A stretch of 64,000 nt of DNA from Lithodes maja (Eukaryota > Arthropoda > Malacostraca > Decapoda > Lithodidae): positions 1 to 64,000 of the forward strand of contig JBAKBP010000686.1 in NCBI GenBank assembly GCA_037953745.1, read 5' to 3'. The position numbers and the translations under genes were made by a program. The notes under the pieces are model-generated. The model made no database searches. It was not told the origin of the DNA and worked only from the letters and a program-made list of their open reading frames with translations. Shown in pieces: positions 20,739 through 33,387 of the stretch; the stretch's first letter is position 1, and the number at the start of each line of letters is the position of its first letter.

Positions 20739-23700
20739 TTAACCCCCTACCGTACCAGTGACGTTATTTTTCAATTATCAATATCATTAACCCCTACCGT
20801 ACCAGTGACGTTATTAACCCCCTACCGTACCAGTGACGTTATTAACCCCCTACCGTACCAGTGACGTTATTAACCCCCTACCGTACCAGTGACGTTATTA
20901 ACCCCCTACCGTACCAGTGACGTTATTAACCCCCTACCGTACCAGTGACGTTATTAACCCCCTACCGTACCAGTGACGTTATTAACCCCCTACCGTACCA
21001 GTGACGTTATTAACCCCCTACCGTACCAGTGACGTTATTAACCCCCTTCCGTACCAGTGACGTTATTAACCCCCTACCGTACCAGTGACGTTATTTTCCA
21101 ATTATCAATATCATTAACCCCCTACCGTACCAGTGACGTTATTAACCCCCTACCGTACCAGTGACGTTATTTTCCAATTATCAATATCATTAACCCCCTA
21201 CCGTACCAGTGACGTTATTAACCCCCTACCGTACCAGTGACGTTATTAACCCCCTACCGTACCAGTGACGTTATTAACCCCTTACCGTACCAGTGACGTT
21301 ATTAACCCCCTACCGTACCAGTGACGTTATTTTTCAATTATCAATATCATTAACCCCCTACCGTACCAGTGACGTTATTTTTCAATTATCAATATCATTA
21401 ACCCCCTACCGTACCAGTGACGTTATTAACCCCCTACCGTACCAGTGACGTTATTAACCCCCTACCGTACCAGTGACGTTATTAACCCCCTACCGTACCA
21501 GTGACGTTATTAACCCCCTACCGTACCAGTGACGTTATTAACCCCCTACCGTACCAGTGACGTTATTTTTCAATTATCAATATCATTAACCCCCTACCGT
21601 ACCAGTGACGTTATTTTCCAATTATCAATATCATTAACCCTCTACCGTACCAGTGACGTTATTAACCCCCTACCGTACCAGTGACGTTATTAACCCCCTA
21701 CCGTACCAGTGACGTTATTTTCCAATTATCAATATCATTAACCCCCTACCGTACCAGTTACGTTATTAACCCCCTACCGTACCAGTGACGTTATTAACCC
21801 CCTACCGTACCAGTGACGTTATTAACCCCCTACCGTACCAGTGACGTTATTAACCCCCTACCGTACCAGTGACGTTATTAACCCCCTACCGTACCAGTGA
21901 CGTTATTAACCCCCTACCGTACCAGTGGCGTTATTAACCCCCTACCGTACCAGTGACGTTATTAACCCCCTACCGTACCAGTGACGTTATTAACCCCCTA
22001 CCGTACCAGTGACGTTATTAACCCCCTATCGTACCAGTGACGTTATTAACCCCCTACCGTACCAGTGACGTTATTAACCCCCTACCGTACCAGTGACGTT
22101 ATTAACCCCCTACCGTACCAGTGACGTTATTTTCCAATTATCAATATCATTAACCCCCTACCGTACAGTGACGTTATTAACCCCCCTACCGTACCAGTGA
22201 CGTTATTAACCCTCTACGTACCAGTGACGTTATTAACCCCCTACCGTACCAGTGACGTTATTAACCCCCTACCGTACCAGTGCGTTATTAACCCCCTACC
22301 GTACCAGTGACGTTATTAACCCCCTACCGTCCAGTGACGTTATTAACCCCTATTAACCCCCTACCGTACCAGTGACGTTATTAACCCCCTACCGTACCAG
22401 TGACGTTTAACCAGTGACGTTATTAACCCCCTACCGTACCAGTGACGTTATTAACCCCCTACCGTACCAGTGACGTTATTAACCCCCTACCGTACCAGTG
22501 ACGTTATTAACCCCCTACCGTACCAGTGACGTTATTAACCCCCCTACCGTACCAGTGACGTTATTAACCCCCCTACCGTACCAGTTTAACCAGTGACGTT
22601 ATTAACCCCCTACCGTACCAGTGACGTTATTAACCCCCCTACCGTACCAGTGACGTTATTAACCCCCTACCGTACCAGTGACGTTATTAACCCCCCTACC
22701 GTACCAGTGACGTTATTAACCCCCCTACCGTACCAGTGACGTTATTAACCCCCCTACCGTACCAGTGACGTTATTAACCCCCTACCGTACCAGTGACGTT
22801 ATTAACCCCCTACCGTACCAGTGACGTTATTAACCCCCTACCGTACCAGTGACGTTATTAACCCCCTACCGTACCAGTGACGTTATTAACCCCCTACCGT
22901 ACCAGTGACGTTATTAACCCCCTACCGTACCAGTGACGTTATTAACCCCCCTACCGTACCAGTGACGTTATTAACCCCCTACCGTACCAGTGACGTTATT
23001 AACCCCCTACCGTACCAGTGACGTTATTAACCCCCTACGTACCAGTGACGTTAACCTACGTACCAGTGACGTTATTAACCCCCTACCGTACCAGTGACGT
23101 TATTAACCCCCTACCGTACCAGTGACGTTATTAACCCCCTAACGTACCAGTGACGTTTATTAACCCCCCTACCGTACCAGTGACGTTTATTAACCCCACG
23201 TTATTAACCCCCCTACCGTACCAGTGACGTTATTAACCCCCTACCGTACCAGTGACGTTATTAACCCCCTACCGTACCAGTGACGTTATTAACCCCCTAC
23301 CGTACCAGTGACGTTATTAACCCCCTACCGTACCAGTGACGTTATTAACCCCCTACCGTACCAGTGACGTTATTAACCCCGTACCGTACCTGACGTTATT
23401 AACCCCCTACCGTACCAGTGACGTTATTAACCCCTACCGTACCAGTGACGTTATTAACCCCCTACCGTACCAGTGACGTTATTAACCCCCTACCGTACCA
23501 GTGACGTTATTAACCCCCTACCGTACCAGTGACGTTATTAACCCCCTACCGTACCGGTGACGTTATTAACCCCCTACCGTACCGGTGACGTTATTAACCC
23601 CCTACCGTACCGGTGACGTTATTAACCCCCTACCGTACCGGTGACGTTATTAACCCCCTACCGTACCAGTGACGTTATTAACCCCCTACCGTACCAGTGA

Positions 23701-24940
23701 CGTTATTAACCCCCTACCGTACCAGTGACGTTATTAACCCCCTACCGTACCAGTGACGTTATTAACCCCCTACCGTACCAGTGACGTTATTAACCCCCTA
23801 CCGTACCAGTGACGTTATTAACCCCCTACCGTACCAGTGACGTTATTAACCCCCTACCGTACCAGTGACGTTATTAACCCCCTACCGTACCAGTGACGTT
23901 ATTAACCCCCTACCGTACCAGTGACGTTATTAACCCCTACCGTACCAGTGACGTTATTAACCCCCTACCGTACCAGTGACGTTATTAACCCCCTACCGTA
24001 CCAGTGACGTTATTAACCCCCTACCGTACCAGTGACGTTATTAACCCCCTACCGTACCAGTGACGTTATTAACCCCCTACCGTACCAGTGACGTTATTAA
24101 CCCCCTACCGTACCAGTGACGTTTTAACCCCCTACCGTACCAGTGACGTTATTAACCCCCTACCGTACCAGTGACGTTATTAACCCCTACCGTACCAGTG
24201 ACGTTATTAACCCCCTTCCGTACCAGTGACGTTATTAACCCCCTACCGTACCAGTGACGTTATTAACCCCCCACCGTACCAGTGACGTTATTAACCCCCA
24301 CCGTACCAGTGACGTTATTAACCCCCCACCGTACCAGTGACGTTATTAACCCCCTACCGTACCAGTGACGTTATTAACCCCCTACCGTACCAGTGACGTT
24401 ATTAACCCCCTACCGTACCAGTGACGTTATTAACCCCCTACCGTACCGGTGACGTTATTAACCCCCTACCGTACCAGTGACGTTATTAACCCCCTACCGT
24501 ACCAGTGACGTTATTAACCCCCTACCGTACAGTGACGTTATTAACCCCCTACCGTACCAGTGACGTTTTTAACCCCCTACCGTACCAGTGACGTTATTAA
24601 CCCCCTACCGTACCAGTGACGTTATTAACCCCCTACCGTACCAGTGACGTTATTAACCCCCTACCGTACCAGTGACGTTATTAACCCCCTACCGTACCAG
24701 TGACGTTATTAACCCCCTACCGTACCAGTGACGTTATTAACCCCCTACCGTACCAGTGACGTTATTAACCCCCTACCGTACCAGTGACGTTATTAACCCC
24801 CTACCGTACCAGTGACGTTATTAACCCCCTACCGTACCAGTGACGTTATTAACCCCCTACCGTACCAGTGACGTTATTAACCCCCCTACCGTACCAGTGA
24901 CGTTATTAACCCCCTACCGTACCAGTGACGTTATTTTCCT
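20739..24940 (+). repeat. 28-bp satellite formed from the left end of an M1 copy
   Basis: The unit TTAACCCCCTACCGTACC plus AGTGACGTTA is an M1 left terminus. About 145 copies. In the first ~1.4 kb about nine longer (~48-bp) units carry an extra TTTTCCAATTATCAATATCA, which is the unique sequence just left of the first TTAA (20719-20738), so flank was co-amplified. From 22140 to 23230 units are ragged (C-run changes, truncated units); 23230-24940 is more homogeneous, with a cluster of ACCGGTGACG variants at 23545-23645. The last unit continues into ordinary M1 sequence interrupted by M3 and ending at 25498. Confidence 0.95.
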
Positions 24941-25321
24941 TTAAGGGGGGTGACCTGATTTTTGTTATTTCTGTCCTTTTCTCTCTTTCTCTGGCTTGTA
25001 TCCATTCGGCCCCATTCAGCCAACTGTGTTAAGACGTTTATCCCCATCTAGGTGTCGATTTCTTCCTGGCGAGCGATAGCGAGCCAGCATTATATGAAGA
25101 AATCCGGCTTCGCCGGAGAAATTTTTCTATCGAAAAATGTAAAAATTTAGCCTGCTGTCTAACAAAAATTAAAAATATGCTGGCTCGCTACCGCTCACCA
25201 GTAAGAAATTGACACCTGGATGGGGATAAACGTCTTAAAACAGTAGGCTGAATGGGGCCAAATGGATACAAGCCAGAGAAAGATAGAAAAGGACAGAACC
25301 AAAACAGGTCACCCCCCTTAA
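24941..25321. mobile_element. M3 MITE inserted inside the expanded M1 copy
   Basis: TTAA at 24941-24944 and 25318-25321. Ends TTAAGGGGGGTGACCTG and CAGGTCACCCCCCTTAA. CCGGCTTCGCCGG hairpin present. The DNA on both sides joins into continuous M1 sequence if M3 and one TTAA are removed. Confidence 0.9.
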
Positions 25322-25498
25322 TTCTGCCAACTATTAGACGATTATTTTAAGCTTAGGAAGGACCTCTGGTAATAATAAGGCTTCAAACTATCCCAACTAA
25401 CCCTTTTGTCTACCACAGATCCTTCCTAAGCTGCATAATATCGGCTAAATACAGCTAGAATGAAATATAATACACGTCGCTGGTACTCAAAGGGTTAA
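25322..25498 (+). mobile_element. M1 right portion, continuation of the satellite-bearing copy
   Basis: TTCTGCCAACTATTAGACG through CCTTCCTAAGCTGCATAATA to AAAGGGTTAA at 25498 follows the M1 reference, giving the natural right end of the element whose left end was amplified. Confidence 0.85.
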
Positions 25499-25603
25499 AG
25501 TACTTGATCGAAAATAAATGCTAATAGTTTTTTGTTCTCCAATTAACAGTATAGTTACGTAGTCCATCGAACATTAATGGAACATTGCTCGCTTGACAAC
25601 CCT

Positions 25604-25983
25604 TTAAGAGGATCGTGGCTGTTTTGTTGGTCTATTTATTCAGTTATTCATAATTATAATGTTTCGTTTCCTTGCTAGACCTCCATCAAGCTTAAACAAA
25701 AAAATCCCTTCAAGATAAATTCGTACATTTTTCGGTAGAAAAATTTCCCGGCGAAGGCCCTTGCCGGCCGAAGGCCGGTTCCTCTTACAATTACAGGCTC
25801 GCTATCGCTCGCCAGGAAAAATCGGCACCTAAATGGCACGAAAGATCTTAAAATTGACAACGAAATGGGGCGAAAGGTGTTAAAATCGTCAAAGTAATGG
25901 GCCGAACGTCTTAAAATCTCAAAACTAATGGGGCTAAACACAAGGGAGAAAGTGGTCCAGAAAACCGGCCCATCTCCCCTTAA
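25604..25983 (-). mobile_element. M2 MITE, full copy
   Basis: TTAA at 25604-25607 and 25980-25983. On the minus strand it shows the full module order, with the hairpin region GCCGGCCGAAGGCCGG at about 25766. The right part contributes to an ORF with an Asn run that is not a gene. Confidence 0.85.
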
Positions 25984-26057
25984 TCTTAATTTAGCCATAC
26001 ACTGTTGGACTATGACACATTTATAAGTATGTACTCTATATTTGGCTTTAGTCGTGT

Positions 26058-26058
<1 letters not shown>

Positions 26059-26124
<66 letters not shown>
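26059..26124. repeat. (TTA)n microsatellite
   Basis: About 20 TTA units ending at the TTAA of the next M1 copy; that insertion used the microsatellite as its target. Confidence 0.9.
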
Positions 26125-26127
<3 letters not shown>

Positions 26128-26328
26128 AACCTCTTCCGACGTCTTTTTCATTATATTTTGGCAACTATTTGATGGTATTATTCAGTTTAGGAAGCATCTC
26201 TAACAATTATAAGGCTTCGAACTACCTCAATCAACCCATTTAAGTACCACAGATCCTTTTTCATCTGCACAAAATCGTCTATATATAGCTAGAAATAAAT
26301 TAAAAAGTCGCCGCCGGCACAGTAGAGG

Positions 26329-26332
<4 letters not shown>
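26123..26332 (+). mobile_element. M1 MITE, diverged full copy
   Basis: TTAA at 26123-26126 and 26329-26332. Interior order matches M1 (GGCAACTATTTGATGG, CAGTTTAGGAAGCATCTC, TAAGTACCACAGATCC), with diverged termini. Confidence 0.75.

Positions 26333-26401
<69 letters not shown>
26333..26401. repeat. (TA)n microsatellite
   Basis: About 34 TA units directly follow the M1 right TTAA. Confidence 0.95.
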
Positions 26402-26403
<2 letters not shown>

Positions 26404-26574
26404 TATATATATTATTTAATTGTTATGATTAGTATTATTATTTTCTATTTATGTTTATTGTTATGGTGTGAAGTGGGGTGGTGGTTAAGCGTCTTGGTTC
26501 TCGTTAGCCAGATGATTATAGATATTTGTGAAAGTAATTGTGCCTAATTTGGGTCCATATTTTACCGATATAAT

Positions 26575-26905
26575 GGCAATACCACTTGTGTCTCCGTATT
26601 TACCTTGACAATGGCGCTGTTGTTGTTGTTGTTGTTGTTGAAGATCTGGAGATATTTTTACTTTTTCACTTGTTTTTGTTATTGAAGGTGAAAATCTGGA
26701 TACATATATACTTTTTCATTGACGCTATTGTTGTTGTTGTTTTTTATTGAAGTTCTGGATACATATTTACTTTTCCTATGACACTTTGTGTTGTTAATTT
26801 TGTTTTTGGTAAAGATCTGGACACAAATTTACTTTTCCATTGACGTTGTTGTTGTTGTTGTTGTTGTTGATCATCTGGATGCATATATACCTTTCCACTG
26901 ACATT
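26575..26905 (+). repeat. Compound repeat: ~75-bp units carrying (GTT)n
   Basis: About four units of GATCTGGATACATATTTACT, then TTTTCCATTGACG and a variable (TTG)n tract. A further GCGAAGATCTGG at about 27165 may be a displaced unit. Confidence 0.7.
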
Positions 26906-27430
26906 TATATAGTTTGTATGGGTTATATTATGTATGTATATATTTGTTTTATTTTATTTATATATTTATATATACCGTATATTTATTTGTTATTATTATG
27001 TATATCTTTGTTTTATTTTATATATATATATATACGGTATTTATTTATATATTTATTTATTTATTTTATTTATATATTTGTTTTATTTTATTTATATGTA
27101 TTTATTTATGTATATTTTAATTTATTTATATATTTTATTGTATTTGTAGATTGTGTTGATGGCGAAGATCTGGTTACTCCGTCTACTGTATATAACCTAC
27201 CCCGACTGAACCAGAGTGGGTGAGTGTTGTTGTTTTTGTTGTTACTATTGTTTTACTATTGTTTTGTTTTTATTATTGTTTTTGTTGTTACTATCGTTTT
27301 TGTTGTTACTATTGTTTTTATTGGTACCATTGTTTTTATTATTGGTTTTGTTACCATTGTTTTATTATTGTTTGTTACTATTGTTTGTATTATTATCATT
27401 GTTTTTATTATTTATTATTATTGCAGTCAG
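26906..27430. repeat. Low-complexity T-rich DNA
   Basis: 26906-27150 is (TTTA/TATA)-rich. 27219-27425 is built on TTGTT(A)CTATTGTTTT variants. All ORFs here are Leu/Tyr/Ile homopolymeric artefacts. Confidence 0.8.
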
Positions 27431-27666
27431 TTCGTCCGGCACATTAAATGACCTAGTGATGAACGATTGTTTAATTTGTGGGTCAGGTACAGCCAGATTC
27501 AGTAATTCACTTACACCATTATTCAAAAATTGGGTTCTTTAGCTACGAACTATTTGCCCGGATAGTCTATAACCCATTAATCAAATACTTGCTATTTACT
27601 TCACACGCTATGCGAATGTCAAATTATATTTTTCTCATGATTATACACAATTTCGATATCAATTGT

Positions 27667-27876
27667 TAGTCTATTCGCTGTAAGTAGGCGAGAAATCATG
27701 ACATCCGAACCTCTGTAACTAAAAAACGACTAGTGTAATCGAGCTAATATTTCTACCATTTAGGAAGAGTCAGTCAAGGAATAGATGTGGAAATTTACAG
27801 CCAATTTGTTCTAGCCCTTTTTGAGTTATAGAGGATAGAGTTCATGATTTCTCGCCTACTTACAGCGGATAGACTA
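27667..27876. mobile_element. M4 foldback element, complete copy
   Basis: Inverted termini of about 35 bp: TAGTCTATTCGCTGTAAGTA at the left and its inverse TACTTACAGCGGATAGACTA at the right, both continuing through AGGCGAGAAATCATGA. A TA dinucleotide at each edge is a plausible mariner-type target duplication. Interior has CTCTGTAACTAAAAAACGAC and GAGTTATAGAGG, giving a second inner inverted repeat. Confidence 0.75.
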
Positions 27877-27924
27877 TAGTAGATTGTTAATTGAGCCCGA
27901 CTATTGAGCGCTGGTATGTTTATA

Positions 27925-28740
27925 TGTCGTCAGGTTGTGTTACCAAGTCACTAAAATAAATACATGCAAAACATATATAAACAAAAGGTCGTACTAGATA
28001 ACTGTTTATAAGGTAGAGAGTGAGAGACTGTACGTGTGTGTGTGTCGTCAGGTCGTGTCGCCAAGTTACTGAAATAGATACAAGCATATATAGATCTATG
28101 TATGTACTATATAGATACATACAGAGATAACATATTTAAAAAAGTCGTACTAGATAACTGCTTATAAGGTAGGAGAGAGTGTGTGTGTGTTTATATGACG
28201 TCAGGTTATGTCGCCAGGTTACTGAAATAGATACACGCATATATAGATCTATGTATGTACTAGATAAATACACATATACCATATATTAATAAATAGATAC
28301 ACGCATAATTACATATATGACATGATAAACATAAACAGACATGATATACATTACTAAAGGTCGTACTAGATAACTACTGATAAGGTTGATGGATAGAGTG
28401 TATGTGTATGTGTGTGTGTGTTTGTGTGTTGGGGGGGGGGGTGACGTCAGGTCGTGACACCAGGTTACAAAAATAGATGCACGCCTATATAACTAAAAGA
28501 AACACGTACTAGAGACAATATGAATGTTTGTACTAGATAACTACTGATAAGGCATATGAAGAGATAAAGTGAGTGAGTGAGATGAGTGTGTCTGTGTGAG
28601 AGTGAGATGAGTGAGTGTGATTGTATGTATGCGAGTACGTGAGTGAATTTGTGTATGAGAGTGTGTTAGAGAGAGTGAATGAGAGTGTGTGTATCCTGAC
28701 GTCACTATAGGTCGCCAAGTAACCAGTAACTATAGGTAAC
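27925..28740. repeat. Irregular minisatellite, about 150-220-bp units
   Basis: Five degenerate units share GACGTCAGGTCGTGTCGCC, GTTACTGAAATAGATAC and GTACTAGATAACTGCTTATA. (TG)n and (TATA)n runs of varying length sit inside the units and account for the irregular spacing. Confidence 0.65.
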
Positions 28741-28894
28741 GTGTCGCATGTATCGCTACTTCCCATACCAGCACACTTTAACTCTTCCCAGTCTCTCTTT
28801 CAGTGGTGTGGGATTCTTGTACATCTACCTTAATCTACTTCAGGATTACATATATCTACCCTGGGATTATTTCATCTACTAAGGGTGAGTGTCT

Positions 28895-29201
28895 GTATAA
28901 GGGGATTTTTTTTTTTTTTAAGTTTGCTCCTTAGACTTCCATTAAACTTGTTAAAAATACCCCAAAGACACCCCTTAGAGGTACATTTGTGCAATTGTCG
29001 GTAGAAAAATTTCCCATAACAGTCTCGCTAACGCTCCCCAAGAAGAAAGCGACTCCTAAATGGCACTAATATTGGCAAAGAATGGAGCGAAAGGTCTGAA
29101 AATCGGCAAAGTAATGGGGCGATGGTCTGAAAATGTCAAAGCTAATGGTGCTAAACACGAGAGAGAAGGGGGTCCAGAACAACCCCCCCCCCCCCCCTTA
29201 A
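28895..29201 (-). mobile_element. M2 MITE, diverged copy inside the 25-bp satellite
   Basis: Minus-strand order: right TTAA at 29198-29201 with C-run, GTGTTTAGCACC-type terminus, eroded core (GTCTCGCTAACGCTCCCC) and tail AAAAAAAAATCCCC. Satellite-like DNA (GGATTACATATATCTACC) lies to its left. Confidence 0.65.
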
Positions 29202-29224
29202 CTTATAGCTAGTCTAAAGCCTCT

Positions 29225-29372
29225 ATACCGGGTGGGATTGTTGGACACCTACCGAAAAATGTACACATTTATCTAGAGGATGATTTTTTTTAAGCTTCAT
29301 GGAGACCTAGGTAGGCAAAAAAAGGTACCGGTAAATAAATAGACCAATAAACACACCCTTCCCCCTCAAAAT
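29225..29372 (+). mobile_element. M2 MITE, 3' half
   Basis: ACCGAAAAATGTACACATTT through AAGCTTCATGGAGACCTAGG and AATAAATAGACCAATAAACA to a CCCTTCCCCCTCAA end. No left half. Confidence 0.65.
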
Positions 29373-29389
29373 CTACTGTATTCCTGAGG

Positions 29390-32300
29390 ATTAGCTATAT
29401 CTACTTTGGGATTAATTCATATATTGAGGGTTGGGATTATTTCATCTATTGAGGGTTGAGGATTATTTCATCTATTGAGGGTTGAGGATTATTTCATCTA
29501 TTGAGGATTATTTCATCTATTGATATTTGGGATTATTTCATATATTGAGGGTTATTTCATCTATTGAGGATTGGGTTGGGATTATTTCATCTATTGAGTG
29601 TTGGGTTGGGATTATTTCATCTATTGAGGGTTGGGATTATTTCATCTATTGAGGGTTGGGATTATTTCATCTATTGAGGGTTGGGATTATTTCATCTATT
29701 GAGGGTTGGGTTGGGATTAGTTCATCTATTGAGGGTTGGGATTATTTCATCTATTGAGGGTTGGGTTGGGATTAGTTCATCTATTTAGTGTTGGGATTAT
29801 TTCATCTATTGAGTGTTGGAATTATTTCATCTATTGGGGATTATTTCATCTATTGAGTGTTGGGTTGGGATTATTTCATCTATTGAGGGTTGGGATTATT
29901 TCATCTATTGAGGGTTGGGATTATTTCATCTATTGAGGGTTGGGATTATTTCATCTATTGAGGGTTGGGATTATTTCATCTATTGAGGGTTGGGATTATT
30001 TCATCTATTGAGGGTTGAGGATTATTTCATCTATTGAGGGTTGAGGATTATTTCATCTATTGATATTTGGGATTATTTCATATATTGAGGATTATTTCAT
30101 CTATTGAGGATTGGGTTGGGATTATTTCATCTATTGAGTGTTGGGTTGGGATTATTTCATCTATTGAGGGTTGGGATTATTTAATCTATTGAGGGTTGGG
30201 ATTATTTAATCTATTGAGGGTTGGGATTATTTCATCTATTGAGGGTTGGGATTATTTCATCTATTGAGGGTTGGGTTTATTTCATCTATTGAGGGTTGGG
30301 ATTATTTCATCTATTGAGTGTTGGGATTATTTCATCTATTGAGGGTTGGGATTATTTCATCTATTGAGGGTTGGGATTATTTCATCTATTGAGGGTTGAG
30401 GATTATTTCATCTATTGAGGGTTGAGGATTATTTCATCTATTGAGGATTATTTCATCTATTGATATTTGGGATTATTTCATATATTGAGGATTATTTCAT
30501 CTATTGAGGATTGGGTTGGGATTATTTCATCTATTGAGTGTTGGGTTGGGATTATTTCATCTATTGAGGGTTGGGATTATTTCATCTATTGAGGGTTGGG
30601 ATTATTTCATCTATTGAGGGTTGGGATTATTTCATCTATTGAGGGTTGGGATTATTTCATCTATTGAGGGTTGGGATTATTTCATCTATGGAGGGTTGGG
30701 ATTATTTCATCTATTGAGGGTTGGAATTATTTCATCTATTGAGGGTTGGGTTGGGATTAGTTCATCTATTGAGGGTTGGGATTATTTCATCTATTGAGGG
30801 TTGGGTTGGATTAGTTCATCTATTTAGTGTTCGGATTATTTCATCTATTGAGTGTTGGGATTATTTCATCTATTGGGGATTATTTCATCTATTGAGTGTT
30901 GGGATTATTTCATCTATTGAGTGTTGGGATTATTTCATCTATTGAGTGTTGGGATTATTTCATCTATTGGGGATTATTTCATCTATTGAGTGTTGGGATT
31001 ATTTCATCTATTGAGTGTTGGGATTATTTCATCTATTGAGTGTTGGGATTATTTCATCTATTGGGGATTATTTCATCTATTGAGTTTTGGGATTATTTCA
31101 TCTATTGAGGGTTGGGATTATTTCATCTATTGAGTGTTGGGATTATTTCATATATTTAGGGTTGGGATTATTTCATCTATTGAGGGTTGGGATTATTTCA
31201 TCTATTGAGGGTTGGGATTATTTCATCTATTGAGGGTTGGGATTATTTCATCTATTGAGGGTTGGGATTATTTAATCTATTGAGGGTTGGGATTATTTAA
31301 TCTATTGAGGGTTGGGATTATTTCATCTATTGAGGGTTGGGATTATTTCATCTATTGAGGGTTGGGATTATTTCATCTATTGAGGGTTGGGATTATTTCA
31401 TCTATTGAGTGTTGGGATTATTTCATCTATTGGGGATTATTTCATCTATTGAGTGTTGGGTTGGGATTATTTCATCTATTGAGTGTTGGGATTATTTCAT
31501 CTATTGAGTGTTGGGATTATTTCATCTATTGAGGGTTGGGATTATTTCATCTATTGAGGGTTGGGATTATTTCATCTATTGAGGGTTGGGATTATTTCAT
31601 CTATTGAGGGTTGGGATTATTTAATCTATTGAGGGTTGAGGATTATTTCATCTATTGAGGGTTGAGGATTATTTCATCTGTTGAGGATTATTTCATTGAT
31701 ATTTGGGATTATTTCATATATTGAGGATTATTTCATCTATTGAGGATTGGGTTGGGATTATTTCATCTATTGAGTGTTGGGTTGGGATTATTTAATCTAT
31801 TGAGGGTTGGGATTATTTAATCTATTGAGGGTTGGGATTATTTCATCTATTGAGGGTTGGGATTATTTCATCTATTGAGGGTTGGGATTGTTTCATCTAT
31901 TGAGTGTTGGGATTATTTCATCTATTGAGGGTTGGGATTATTTCATCTATTGAGGGTTGGGATTATTTCATCTATTGAGGGTTGAGGATTATTTCATCTA
32001 TTGAGGGTTGAGGATTATTTCATCTATTGAGGATTATTTCATCTGTTGATATTTGGGATTATTTCATATATTGAGGATTATTTCATTTATTGAGGATTGG
32101 GTTGGGATTATTTCATCTATTGAGTGTTGGGTTGGGATTATTTCATCTATGGAGGGTTGGGAATATTTCATCTATTGAGGGTTGGGATTATTTCATCTAT
32201 TGAGGGTTGGGATTATTTCATCTATTGAGGGTTGGGATTATTTCATCTATTGAGGGTTGGGATTATTTCATCTATTGAGGGTTGGGTTGGGATTAGTTCA

Positions 32301-33300
32301 TCTATTTAGTGTTGGGATTATTTCATCTATTGAGTGTTGGGATTATTTCATCTATTGGGGATTATTTGATCTATTGAGTGTTGGGATTATTTCATCTATT
32401 GAGTGTTAGGATTATTTCATCTATTGAGTGTTGGGATCATTTCATCTATTGGGGATTATTTCATCTATTGAGTTTTGGGATTATTTCATCTATTGAGGGT
32501 TGGGATTATTTCATCTATTGAGTGTTGGGATTATTTCATATATTGAGGGTTGGGTTGGGATTATTTCATCTATTGAGGGTTGGGATTATTTCATCTATTG
32601 AGTGTTGGGATTATTTCATCTATTGAGGGTTGGGATTATTTCATCTATTGAGGGTTGGGATTATTTCATCTATTGAGGGTTGGGATTATTTCATCTATTG
32701 ACGGTTGGGATTATTTCATCTATTGAGGGTTGGGATTATTTCATCTATTGAGGGTTGGGATTATTTCATCTATTGAGGGTTGGGATTATTTCATCTATTG
32801 AGTGTTGGGATTATTTCATCTATTGAGGGTTGGGATTATTTCATCTATTCAGGGTTTGGATTATTTCATCTATTGAGGGTTGGGATTATTTCATCTATTG
32901 AGGGTTGGGATTATTTCATCTATTGAGGGTTGGGATTATTTCATCTATTGAGGGTCGGGATTATTTCATCTATTGAGTGTTGGGATTATTTCATCTATTG
33001 GGGATTATATCGTTGGGATTATTTCATCTATTGGGGATTATTTCATCTATTGAGGGTTATATCGTTGGGATTATTTCATCTATTGGGGATTATTTCATCT
33101 ATTGAGGGTTGGGATTATTTAATCTATTGAGGGTTGGGATTATTTAATCTATTGAGGGTTGGGATTATTTCATCTATTGAGGGTTGGGATTATTTCATCT
33201 ATTGAGGGTTGGGATTATTTCATCTATTGAGTGTTGGGATTATTTCATCTATTGGGGATTATTTCATCTATTGAGGGTTGGGATTATTTCATCTATTTAG
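29390..33300 (+). repeat. 25-bp satellite, about 155 units, with higher-order structure
   Basis: Basic unit GGGTTGGGATTATTTCATCT plus ATTGA. Variants: GTGTTGGG, a doubled GGGTTGGGTTGGG, a short GGGGATTATTTC and ATATTTGGG. A composite series (two TTGAGGATT units, ATATTTGGG with CATATATTG, GAGGATTGGGTTGGG, then GTGTTGGGTTGGG) recurs near 29460, 30005, 30395, 31630 and 31980. ORFs are repeat artefacts. The array resumes briefly after the MITE cluster at 33940-33955 (CATCTATTTTGAGGG). Confidence 0.9.
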
Positions 33301-33306
33301 GATGAG

Positions 33307-33387
33307 TATCAAAGGGGAGGAGTTTTATATCTGTACCCCCTTCTCCCTCATGTTTAACCTCAATAGTTTTGAGACTGTAAGGCGTTC
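33307..33387 (+). mobile_element. M2 MITE, 5' fragment
   Basis: AAGGGGAGGAG..CCCCCTTCTCCCTCATG through TAAGGCGTTCGTCCCATT, then an abrupt switch to M1 sequence. Confidence 0.65.

Noticed and set aside
20739..24940. CRISPR-like appearance of regular 28-bp repeats
   Set aside because: There are no unique spacers; units abut directly and match a MITE end, in eukaryotic DNA.
25675..26151. ORF with an Asn homopolymer
   Set aside because: It spans an M2 copy, a (TTA)n microsatellite and an M1 end; no coding evidence.
29736..33130. ORFs with WDYFIY / GLFHLL repeats
   Set aside because: Frames of the 25-bp satellite with no start context, splice sites or conservation signal.
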